From: Candidatus Bathyarchaeota archaeon | Lineage (GTDB): Archaea > Thermoproteota > Bathyarchaeia > TCS64 | Direction of reading: 5' to 3' | Length of the DNA: 42,762 bases | NCBI GenBank assembly: GCA_018652685.1 | Contig: JABIBQ010000075.1 | Span: forward strand, 1-42,762 | In this document: positions 33,603 through 42,027 of the stretch, piece after piece | Numbering within the stretch: position 1 is the first letter of the stretch | Layout: each line of letters begins with the position of its first letter | Position numbers and translations under genes: made by a program | Notes under the pieces: model-generated | Seen by the model: the letters and a program-made list of their open reading frames with translations, nothing else | What the model was told of the DNA's origin: nothing | Database searches by the model: none

Positions 33603-35035
33603 CCGCTCACCTTCTGTCTCTGGAGGGCATTCGCGAAGCTCTCCTCAATCGGGTCCCAGTTGATAACCGTGCACCCCATTCCCCTCAGAATACTATGATA
33701 GGGTTTAGTGTGGTATGTGAGAAAGCCGGCCGCTATCTTTTCCTCCTCCGTCTGGGCCGCGACGTTGTAGCCCTGGACATTGAATAGGATGATACTGGGT
33801 CTTCCCCCTATCCTGCCCATATACTTGTGCAGCTCCTTGACACCGTCCTGGATTCCTTGGAGATGCGCGGCCTCAACCATCGTTATGACTATGAATAGGG
33901 GCTGGGTACCTACGATGTATCTTCTGCAGCTGTGGATGGCCTCCCTGAGGCTCTCGGTGCTGTACTTGATGTCGACGTGGAGCATCTCACGGGTTATCTT
34001 GTACTGCTGCCGTTTTCCAGTATCCGGATAGAGTACCCTGGTCTGCTCCCTGTGGACATGTTTGGTTGTTGTGTCCTCTGGGTCAGCCGGTACCTCTATC
34101 TCTACCTGGTCAAGGTCCAGTTTCCCTACTTTCACTGGATTCCTGTTGGTGAATGGGCCCTCCCACTGGGTAGCGTCGTGGTTATAGACGCAGAAACCCA
34201 CCCTGCAGTCGCGCTCAATGTAAAAATTCGTGAATCCCAAGGCCGCCCTTATGGCGTACTCCATGGTGTTGTTCACCGTGGTTCCGAGGGCCATGTGTAC
34301 GGCGCTGTCTAGAAAGACCCAGACTACCTTCTTGCCCTCCTTTTCGTAGTCGTTGACCACGAACTTGCTGCTGTTCCTGCTGAGTCGTTTGGCTGATGCC
34401 TTCCAGTTGATATCTCGGTAGTTGTCCCCTGGGCCATAATCTCTGATATCCTTGAAATCGGTGGTCTGTATCCCGAACCTGAAACGGGCGTCCATGGGCA
34501 TTGGTATCCTGCTGACGCTCTTGTGGTTCTTTATCTTTCTGACAAAGAGTGGGTGGGGCTGAACTATGACTGCTCGCTTGGCGTTGAGCACGCCCAGGGT
34601 ATTGGCGTTGACTTGGAGCGGGTGGCGCACCTCGTAGGTTATCTCCCTGAGGTCGAAGTACCCTCTCTTGGCGCATAGAGCGGTGTAATTGAGTTCAATT
34701 GTCTTGGCGTTCATTCCCTTCCAGATCGCCTTGAAGTTGTTTCCCTCCTCAAGGGCGAAGCTGATGGGTAGTGTGTCGCTCACTGTTACAAGCCCAGATC
34801 CGCCCTCTATCTTGACATGTATGCTGTCACTTATCTTGTCATCCACGTTGATTTTTAGGTCCTTGCCGATCCGTTCAACGTGTGATACCGTTGGCTGGCC
34901 TATGATAACCGCAATTGATAGGAATATGATTGGCGCGAGGCCTAGGGTGACGAGGATCATGTTTCCCAGGAACATGCCCAAGACTATGTAGACCACTGAC
35001 GTGACTACTAGTTCTAGGGTGTCCTGGGTAAGCAT
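33599..35035 (-). CDS. DUF58 (vWA-like) protein
   Basis: The 478-residue protein has two N-terminal membrane helices, a beta-rich extracytoplasmic stretch, and the DUF58 core RDYGPGDNYRDINWKASAKR followed by FVVNDYEKEGKKVVWVFLDS, where the last strand resembles a vWA MIDAS start (DSAVHM). DUF58 proteins partner MoxR AAA+ ATPases and are thought to receive their remodelling activity. It lies five bases after moxR and is coupled to the next membrane gene. Function of the archaeal versions is unknown. Confidence 0.88.
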   Translation of the reverse strand: MLTQDTLELVVTSVVYIVLGMFLGNMILVTLGLAPIIFLSIAVIIGQPTVSHVERIGKDLKINVDDKISDSIHVKIEGGSGLVTVSDTLPISFALEEGNNFKAIWKGMNAKTIELNYTALCAKRGYFDLREITYEVRHPLQVNANTLGVLNAKRAVIVQPHPLFVRKIKNHKSVSRIPMPMDARFRFGIQTTDFKDIRDYGPGDNYRDINWKASAKRLSRNSSKFVVNDYEKEGKKVVWVFLDSAVHMALGTTVNNTMEYAIRAALGFTNFYIERDCRVGFCVYNHDATQWEGPFTNRNPVKVGKLDLDQVEIEVPADPEDTTTKHVHREQTRVLYPDTGKRQQYKITREMLHVDIKYSTESLREAIHSCRRYIVGTQPLFIVITMVEAAHLQGIQDGVKELHKYMGRIGGRPSIILFNVQGYNVAAQTEEEKIAAGFLTYHTKPYHSILRGMGCTVINWDPIEESFANALQRQKVSG

Positions 35036-35040
35036 TGTCT

Positions 35041-36027
35041 CTACCTTTTTCCCACGAACTCTTTGGGTACTTCTATGTTCTCAAGGATTTCGTTGAGCAC
35101 TGCACCTACGCTGAAGCTTCCCTCAAGGATGTATTCCATCTTCATGATGATCCTATGACCGAGTGCTTCATGGACGAACATCTTGACGTCGTCGGGGGTG
35201 ACGAATGCCCTTCCTGTGATGGCAGCATGTGCCCTCGCAACTTTCAATAACGCTAGTCCACCCCTTGGGCTTGCTCCCACCTCCACTACAGGATGCTTCC
35301 TTGTCTCTCTCACTATCTCGCTGATGTACTCGATGATCTTGTCATCGACATAGATACGCTCCTCGATGTAATTCTGTACCGCTGTGAAGGTCTGCTGGTT
35401 GGTGACAGGCTGTATGAGTTGGGTGGGGTCGTCCTGCTTCCAAAATATCCTTCGTTTGAGGATTAGGCTCTCCTGGTTAAGGGTCTCAACGTAACCCATG
35501 CTCATTTTAAGTAGGAACCTATCCATCTGTGCCTCTGGGAGAGGGTACGTTCCCTCCATCTCGATGGGGTTTTGGGTAGCGATTACTATGAAGGGCTTGG
35601 TGAGCTTGTAGGTTTCACCCTCAATGGTGACTTGACGCTCCTCCATGGCCTCCAGTAGGCCCGCCTGTGTCTTCGGTGGGCTCCTGTTGATCTCGTCTGC
35701 AAGCAGGACGTTTGTGAATATGGGCCCCTTTTCGAGGCTGAATGTTTCTTCCTTCATCTTCCAGACCTTGGTTCCCAGGATATCGGCGGGCATCAGGTCC
35801 GGTGTAAACTGGACCCTGCTCCACTGGCACCCGATGATCCGTGAGTATAGCTTGGCGAGAAGGGTTTTGCCGAGCCCAGGATAATCCTCGAAAAGTACGT
35901 GTCCGTTGGCGAAGCTTGCCGCCATCATCTTTGTGAGTGTCATCCTCTTGCCGACGTAGACCTTTCCCAGGCCCTCCAGTATGGCGTTGCTGATCGCCCT
36001 CACTCTGTCAACGTGCATTGCCTGCAT
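35041..36027 (-). CDS. MoxR-family AAA+ ATPase
   Basis: This 328-residue ATPase has Walker A EDYPGLGKTLLAK and Walker B/sensor region LLADEINRSPPKTQAGLLEA followed by MEERQVTIEG, the hallmark of MoxR. RRG-type and sensor 2 elements follow (ASPRGGLALLKVARA). MoxR proteins work as hexameric chaperones for vWA/DUF58 partners. GGAG precedes the ATG. It sits between the 408-residue membrane gene and DUF58 in a five-gene unit. Confidence 0.92.
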   Translation of the reverse strand: MQAMHVDRVRAISNAILEGLGKVYVGKRMTLTKMMAASFANGHVLFEDYPGLGKTLLAKLYSRIIGCQWSRVQFTPDLMPADILGTKVWKMKEETFSLEKGPIFTNVLLADEINRSPPKTQAGLLEAMEERQVTIEGETYKLTKPFIVIATQNPIEMEGTYPLPEAQMDRFLLKMSMGYVETLNQESLILKRRIFWKQDDPTQLIQPVTNQQTFTAVQNYIEERIYVDDKIIEYISEIVRETRKHPVVEVGASPRGGLALLKVARAHAAITGRAFVTPDDVKMFVHEALGHRIIMKMEYILEGSFSVGAVLNEILENIEVPKEFVGKR

Positions 36028-36029
36028 TT

Positions 36030-37256
36030 TTAATTCTCCTTAATCTCCTCTGTTTCTTGGTTCTGCCCCTTGCTTCTGTATGCGCCGAGGCCCAGCCCGT
36101 TTATGTGTTGAACGGTGCGTGATAGTACAAGCATCCTCCGTTCCCGATTGTTCTCGTCCACCTTCTTGCTCGATCCCCTCTTTGCAAAGTTGGGATGTTT
36201 CTGGTTCTCATAGTCGATGAGCTCTTTCAGACATTGACCCATCTCGGGTTCGGATGCCCTATTTTCATTGAGAAACCTGAACAGCTTCACGGTGAGCCTC
36301 TCCTTCTGACCCCTGTCCACGAACTCCTTTATCATCTCGGTGAAGTCCTTGAGTTGTTTTCCCTTGGTGCTGCTCGTGTCCTGTATGTGTTTGCCCCAGT
36401 CACCTATCTCGGTGGGGACCATCATGGTTTCGGTCATACCTCTCCTCATGACTGTGAAGATGAACGCTCCCACTATCACGACGCCCGTCCACTCGATGTA
36501 AGGGCTCAGTTGCTTGATGACTGGGTTGACCTCTGTGAGTCTGCCTCCGATAAAGTTGAGGTAGAGGGTGCCAATGAGGCTCAAAGCCGTTACGAAGAAG
36601 TAGTTTGAAGCGATCCCGCCGAACTGGGACAAGTAGACGTTTCTGCTGTCCCTGAATATCCCGACAAGGGTTATCCCGGAGGCTACACCGAAGCCTATGT
36701 TCAGCATCTCCTTGATTAAGGTCACCTGTTCTGTCTCAGGTACGCCTGGTGAGACCATGTAAAGACCCACCAGTTGGACGCAGACTTGGCCAATGATGAA
36801 AATGGTCAGTGCACCCGATATGACTTTCAGGTAATGCTGGTCCCGTAACTCGGCTATAACTGATATTATCGAGTAGATGAAGTATATTGCAAAAGATCCC
36901 ATGAACAGGTATCCTGCGACCTGGGTGGTCTCGCTCATGGGCTGGATAATCATGAAAACCACGATGAATGAAGAGAAACCTCCCGCGTAGAGTCCACTAA
37001 TAATGACCCTGTTGATAATTCCCTCGAATAATGCCCCGATGAGTATTGATATGTAAAAGAAACTGATACCCACAAGTAGCGGAACGAAAATAACGTAGAC
37101 TCCAACCTGTGAAAGATCGGGTGGTATGTACGGCAAGAAGCTGCCAATCTCGCCCACTGTTAAGGTTGAGCCGAAGCTGAGGATGCCCATTATAGACGCG
37201 ATAACGAAATATGCCCCTGTGGCCCGTATCAGCCCGCTTCTAGTCTCTTTTTCCAT
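36030..37256 (-). CDS. Unrecognised polytopic membrane protein
   Basis: The first 270 or so of 408 residues hold about eight hydrophobic helices; the last 130 are a charged soluble domain with KHPNFAKRGSSKK and a helical stretch (FTEMIKEFVDRGQKERLTVKL). No family is recognised; a DUF4129-like or TgpA-adjacent accessory protein is possible. The gene overlaps the transglutaminase-like gene by 17 bases and is followed two bases on by moxR, so the five proteins are very likely made together. Confidence 0.75.
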   Translation of the reverse strand: MEKETRSGLIRATGAYFVIASIMGILSFGSTLTVGEIGSFLPYIPPDLSQVGVYVIFVPLLVGISFFYISILIGALFEGIINRVIISGLYAGGFSSFIVVFMIIQPMSETTQVAGYLFMGSFAIYFIYSIISVIAELRDQHYLKVISGALTIFIIGQVCVQLVGLYMVSPGVPETEQVTLIKEMLNIGFGVASGITLVGIFRDSRNVYLSQFGGIASNYFFVTALSLIGTLYLNFIGGRLTEVNPVIKQLSPYIEWTGVVIVGAFIFTVMRRGMTETMMVPTEIGDWGKHIQDTSSTKGKQLKDFTEMIKEFVDRGQKERLTVKLFRFLNENRASEPEMGQCLKELIDYENQKHPNFAKRGSSKKVDENNRERRMLVLSRTVQHINGLGLGAYRSKGQNQETEEIKEN

Positions 37257-39351
37257 TCTTCATCAGCTCGATTACAAGTTCTATTGTCGCGTTTGTACGC
37301 TTAAAGTCCTCCTGACTCAGTGTTATGTTGCTGTACATAGCTATCTCGTAACTTGAGACGAGATCCTCCAGCAACGCGTCGGCGTGCATGGGCAGCCTAT
37401 CGAGTAAGACGTACTGGAACTCCCTTGGAGTCATGGTGTCGTCTATGTCCGGGTATATCCTCTGCATGGAGACGTAGAACCTGTTGAACAGCTTGACCAC
37501 GCCCTCCTCATATGACCTGTACTCAAGAGGCACTCCGTCCTCGTACCCGATGTACTCCCGTTTCGGCTCAATCCTGGCCCTTGGCTCCTCATCTACAATC
37601 TCGTCCTGTATGCGCCTGCTCCTATTGGCGGCGTAGAAGCCAACACCAATAGCGGCCGTTAACGCCATGCCTATGTTATACGGGAACGTGAACAGCAATG
37701 CGATTATGTTGTTGGCATCCGGGGGCGGAATTATGACTGTGATCCCCATGTTTGTTGCCGAGCCCAGAAAGTACATTGCCTCGGGCATTCCGAGACTCAT
37801 GTTGGTCTTCCCGTTTTCTGGGAACATGGCCAAGAAGCTCACTTTTCCATAGTCGTCACTGGTGAGGATCAGTTCTTGGTCAAGATAGTTGATTCGCAAT
37901 GATGCGTTGATCACGGGGCTCCCGTCACTAGGGTCAATTATACTTCCCCTGTATGTAATGTTCCTTCCCTGGTAAACCTGTCTGGGTCCAGTTATCTTGA
38001 CGACGGTTTCGGCCATTACCTTGAGGGGTGGGTCACTCCATGACTCCTTGTAGTTTGGCGTCTCCAGTGTGTGGGCAATGAGGTTGTAGTCTCCAACCAT
38101 TATCTCTGTTGTGGCATCGCAGGTGACATTGAACAGGCCGTCCTCGACGAAGCCAACGCCCACGATCAGAGCCGTCTCGTTGAGGTCCGTCTTGTTCATC
38201 TTTAGCATGACCTCGACCTGGCTCTCCTTGACGGCGGAACCGTTTAGCGTCTGGACCGTTCCCCATACATTGAACTGCTTCCCCCTTATGGCGATGGGGT
38301 CGCTACCCGTGATGTTGGTCACAGTAGGCTGCATTGTAACGTTGAATTCGCTATCCACGAGGTTGACAGGTGTAGCGTCGATAGTGACCCAACCCAGATT
38401 CTCAAACTCCGTCTCAGCCCACATATATGCCTGTTGTGGCATCACGTACTGTACCTCCATCTTATCGTTAACTTTGTATCCTATAACTGCCCTCACGGGG
38501 ATTCCAATGCACCTGGCTAGGACGATGAACGCGCTGTTGAAGTGGCTACCAACTCCGGCTTTCTGGTTGTAGAGAAACCACCTGATGGGATCGATCATTG
38601 ATGGGGCAGGAGTGAACTCTTGGTTCAATTCGAAGTTTTCAATAAGATATTCTCTGATGGCTACTAGCTTTCCATAATCGGTTAATTCTCCCTCCACGAT
38701 GCTCTCCGCGAGTAAAGTCAGATCAGATACAAGGTCCCTTGGAACCTCAAGTGCTTCGGGTGGTCCTATCGCGTGACTAGTCCTGAGAGCAGCTTCACTG
38801 TATTCGTAAAGCTTGTAACTTACATTGTACGAGTCATCGTACCGTTCCGTAGCCTCGAAGCTCTGGATTTCCTCATAGTAGTTGAGCGAATTGGAGAACG
38901 TGATATTGTTTGTGTTCTGCGCTGACAAGATGTACCCTGTCAGGTTTACCATAGGAGTGATCTGAAACTGGACTTTTGTGTAAGTATCTGGCCAAGAAGG
39001 GTCCTGTGGGATTAACTCGCCTTTGTATTCGGTGGCTACCATGTCTGTTGGCTTATTCCAGAAACCGTTGCTGTAATTGTATGCCGCATACCTACGTAGG
39101 TACTTGTTTCGCGTTGAGAACCTTATCCTGAGCACGGGGCCCTGGGGTTTCTGCTGTTCAAAACCGATCTGTGCCTCTTGCTCACTCCCTCCAAGGCCCT
39201 GGGCTTCTGCGAGCCCAAGTGTTGAGGTCGGGGGACTCTCATCCAAGTCCAACCTGGTAATATCTCCCAGTATGTAGATCGCTGACGAGAGCATACCTAC
39301 GCTCAATGTTAGCACTACCAAAAGGGCGACGAGTCGCAGATAGCGTTTCAA
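37240..39351 (-). CDS. TgpA-like transglutaminase-fold protein, catalytic residues replaced
   Basis: The 703-residue protein has an N-terminal helix, a large extracytoplasmic part with a transglutaminase-like core near residues 220-330, two Ig-like domains, one helix near 575-595 and a cytosolic DUF4129-like tail (TPREFQYVLLDRLPMHADAL). The core is easily aligned: YNQKAGVGSHFNSAFIVLAR, GIPVRAVIGY and YMWAETEF...GWVTIDATP. In active TgpA the Cys precedes E-H-F/Y-A-S-A-F and the His begins H-A-W-V-E. Here these positions are Gly268 and Tyr309; only Asp325 remains. It is probably a non-catalytic binding or scaffold module. The start is TTG at 39351 with AAGGA just before. It heads the MoxR operon. 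Confidence 0.85.
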   Translation of the reverse strand: MKRYLRLVALLVVLTLSVGMLSSAIYILGDITRLDLDESPPTSTLGLAEAQGLGGSEQEAQIGFEQQKPQGPVLRIRFSTRNKYLRRYAAYNYSNGFWNKPTDMVATEYKGELIPQDPSWPDTYTKVQFQITPMVNLTGYILSAQNTNNITFSNSLNYYEEIQSFEATERYDDSYNVSYKLYEYSEAALRTSHAIGPPEALEVPRDLVSDLTLLAESIVEGELTDYGKLVAIREYLIENFELNQEFTPAPSMIDPIRWFLYNQKAGVGSHFNSAFIVLARCIGIPVRAVIGYKVNDKMEVQYVMPQQAYMWAETEFENLGWVTIDATPVNLVDSEFNVTMQPTVTNITGSDPIAIRGKQFNVWGTVQTLNGSAVKESQVEVMLKMNKTDLNETALIVGVGFVEDGLFNVTCDATTEIMVGDYNLIAHTLETPNYKESWSDPPLKVMAETVVKITGPRQVYQGRNITYRGSIIDPSDGSPVINASLRINYLDQELILTSDDYGKVSFLAMFPENGKTNMSLGMPEAMYFLGSATNMGITVIIPPPDANNIIALLFTFPYNIGMALTAAIGVGFYAANRSRRIQDEIVDEEPRARIEPKREYIGYEDGVPLEYRSYEEGVVKLFNRFYVSMQRIYPDIDDTMTPREFQYVLLDRLPMHADALLEDLVSSYEIAMYSNITLSQEDFKRTNATIELVIELMKNGKRD

Positions 39352-39597
39352 TATGTCCTTAGTCCATTGAGGCGGTTTTATTCTTTTACTTGTCTGATTT
39401 TAGCTTAGAACCGTTTTAACGGGTTTTGTCTCATATAGATGCAACAATACTTGTATTGTTGGATTAAATCTGCGTGTTCTAAGATCCTTATTATTACAAA
39501 AGCGAGGCAAGTTAGTTTCATTCATCAAGGGTAACTGTAACGAATCTATTGTGATGGTCTCCACAAATCCTATAGCCACCGCCTCCAAGCAGGTACT

Positions 39598-40944
39598 ATG
39601 TGGACAGTCAAGTCCGAGTCAGGTAGGCTCAACGCAGTTTTGATACAGGATAGCACCGAGCAGTTATGGACCAAGAAGATGCCCTTTGCTGGCATCGAGT
39701 CCAGCACGCATTATGTTTCAAGAGATCCCCACGCTCAGATGGATCCTGGCCACGACCAGTGGCTCCAACTTCCCACCATACTGAAGGAGGAGGGCGTCCA
39801 AGTCTTCGAGGTCAAAGAGATGCTGGGCAAGATTATCGAGGATGCTACCATCGCCGAGCTCAGCAAAATGGTTGACGATGTCTGGATGGGCATGCCCATT
39901 CAGCCCGAGCCGGAGGACCTTACTGTGGAAAACCTCATGTGGGGTTATCCCTCTCGTCCTTTCTGGGATCCGGTGACCGAGGAAGTTGTAATCCCTGATC
40001 ACAGGAGGGTTGCGTGGACCTACACAAGAGACACCAGCTTCACAACTCAGGTGGGAACCGTCATTTGCAACATGAGAAGATACAGCAGGCGATACGAACC
40101 TCGGGTGGTCAAACTTTGCTATGAGTATGATCCAGTGTTGAGTCAAAACGTGGAAATCGTGTATGACGCCAACGAGGCACTTGGTGTGTACAGCGAGCCC
40201 CCATGCGTTGAGGGCGGTGACACGCATATCATTGATCCTGAGACTATCGCGATAGGCGTAGGTCAGAGGAGCACGGTGACCGGCGTCGTCGAGACCGCGA
40301 AGAGGCTGTTCGCCGAGGACCCAGATGGTGACTTGAAGTACGTGCTAGCCGTGAACTTGGCCGATTATCCGGCTGTTGACTACATGCACTTGGATGTGAC
40401 CATCAACTACCCCGACAAGGGAAAGGCACTTGTGATGCCATACATCTACGACACAAACGTCCTCAAAAATTATCCACCGAAGAAACTACTTCTAAAGACA
40501 CTTGAGGCCATCACAAAGCAAAGTGTAGAGCATGGAAGAGACATCGGTCCTCTGGTTCGACCGGAACACTTTGCCTCTCTCGGCAGGACAGGTGTGTACG
40601 TGAACGATGGTGGCAACCCAAAACTACTGAGGAACGAGATCAGCCTTCTTGACTTTTTAGTGAAGGAGGAGAAGCTGGAAGAGGACGGACTCATCTACGT
40701 CGGCGGCACGCCCGATGACCCATGGGATGTCGAACATCTTTTAGATGTCATGCTGGAGCAAAGCAGAGGAGCTTCAAACATCGTGACTATAAAACCAGGC
40801 ATGGTTATCGGTTATGACCGAAATAAGGCAACCAACCAGGCGCTTAGAGAACACGGTGTTGACGTGAAAGAATGGGAGTCAGGTTACTTGGATCTTCTTG
40901 GAGGCCCTCACTGCTCAACGAGTCCATTGAGTCGGGATGCATAA
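39598..40944 (+). CDS. Arginine deiminase-like guanidino-modifying enzyme
   Basis: The 448-residue protein carries the superfamily signs: YTRDTSF (like FTRDP), CVEGGDTHII, YMHLDVTINYPDKG (catalytic His) and GGPHCSTSPLSRD with Cys439 at the C-terminus. Spacing and length resemble arginine deiminase, which hydrolyses arginine to citrulline and ammonia, more than amidinotransferases. The C-terminal loop reads PHCSTSP where bacterial ADI has RCMSMP, so substrate choice may differ. No carbamate kinase or ornithine carbamoyltransferase is adjacent. Start ATG 39598; it is divergent from the MoxR operon. Confidence 0.7.
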   Translation: MWTVKSESGRLNAVLIQDSTEQLWTKKMPFAGIESSTHYVSRDPHAQMDPGHDQWLQLPTILKEEGVQVFEVKEMLGKIIEDATIAELSKMVDDVWMGMPIQPEPEDLTVENLMWGYPSRPFWDPVTEEVVIPDHRRVAWTYTRDTSFTTQVGTVICNMRRYSRRYEPRVVKLCYEYDPVLSQNVEIVYDANEALGVYSEPPCVEGGDTHIIDPETIAIGVGQRSTVTGVVETAKRLFAEDPDGDLKYVLAVNLADYPAVDYMHLDVTINYPDKGKALVMPYIYDTNVLKNYPPKKLLLKTLEAITKQSVEHGRDIGPLVRPEHFASLGRTGVYVNDGGNPKLLRNEISLLDFLVKEEKLEEDGLIYVGGTPDDPWDVEHLLDVMLEQSRGASNIVTIKPGMVIGYDRNKATNQALREHGVDVKEWESGYLDLLGGPHCSTSPLSRDA

Positions 40945-41379
40945 TTCTTATCTGGGCTCTTAGCATCCCTTTTTCCCATAACCAAAATGGAAACATTACC
41001 GGTGAATATAGAATCTTTATCTTGAGGAAACTAATCAATCGACTCTGAGAAAACGCTTCTCTTGCTAATCGGTACATGAAGAACCAAGTCTCCCAGGAAT
41101 CTCCAGAATAATTGAAGAATGGGCCCGAAGCGGGCACGGTCAAACTAGGATATGTAAGTGGTACTGGTTGGAACTCTACTGTGAGGTGTTATTTTCTACT
41201 TGTTCCTGTCGTGCTGCTGTATTACCTGCGGACATATTCGAGCTCGTTGTTCGGTTTGATAGATGCGTTGTTTTTCTAGATTATTGCCTCTTTTTCACGG
41301 ACATTTGAGTGTTCGGTGTTCGGTGGGGCCTTCATTTAAAGTTAAGAGCGATATGACATTCAAGTCTTACCACCCCTAA
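40945..41379 (+). other. Non-coding or decayed stretch with a GC hairpin
   Basis: No frame here is convincing. A perfect hairpin GCCCG-AAG-CGGGC lies at 41123-41135. In a minus frame it reads as part of FDRARFGPILQLFW, which looks like a remnant but has no frame continuing on either side. Repeated GTTCGGT words occur at 41249-41325. No tRNA or known RNA was recognised. Confidence 0.35.
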
Positions 41380-41980
41380 AATCGTATTTGACCCTTTTAT
41401 CTCGGAAAAACCCAGAAATGCACCTTGTTTGAGGTTCTTTGCACGTAGGAGGAGCTTGGTGGAATATTCAACTGGACTTTAGAGGGGCTATAGATCGGGC
41501 ACTGGAAAGAGGACAACTGCAGGTGCTTGATGAAGTTTTGGAACGAAATGAGATCTATAAGGCCATGAGCGACCCGGTGAATAGGGTCTGAAACAACCAT
41601 GTCGTAGAATCTCATGAAAGATTCGAGAATATACAGGATGTGACCCAAACTTTCCACAGATATTGTTGAAATAATGAGTTCGTACCTCTGTCAGATTGCC
41701 CTTTTCTTGAACAACTCAAGAAAACGGTGCTTGTTGGTGAGTTTTCTAGGACTGAGTTAAGTAAGAATAAAGAAGATTTTGTCCAAGGTGTCCCAGATGT
41801 CCAGGGTTCACAAACTCGTCTAGAAAAAGGTGTGAATGTAGGTAAGATAGTAGACCATGGACAAGTGGGACAAGATGGACTCGATTCTGGGGGTGATGTT
41901 TAGGGGTGGTTGTGTTTGTTGTTAAAGTTGAGTATGATAACGCGGTTCTTGTTCCAAAGATAGAACGGGCGATCACAAAA
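41380..41980. pseudogene. Probable degraded coding sequence, strand undecided
   Basis: Both strands show a peptide-like reading with several in-frame stops. The plus frame includes WWNIQLDFRGAIDRALERG and ERNEIYKAMSDPVNRV, then stops; it carries on in the same frame through two TGAs to about 41900. The minus frame includes HRFLELFKKRAI and ESLGHILYILESFMRFYDMV with about four stops. Neither matches a family I know. A decayed gene or element is the likeliest reading; recent intact coding is not supported. Confidence 0.35.
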
Positions 41981-42027
41981 CACGGAGAAATTAAATCACA
42001 ATCAAACTGCAGATAAGAAAAAATAAA

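Noticed and set aside
40844..41143. Minus-strand frame of 99 codons at the end of the deiminase-like gene
   Set aside because: It starts in non-coding sequence, overlaps the 3' end of a real gene in antisense and shows no family motif.
41395..41900. Selenocysteine or other TGA recoding to explain in-frame TGAs
   Set aside because: No SECIS-like structure was recognised, the peptide has no redox motif around the TGAs, and the other strand is equally readable; decay is simpler.
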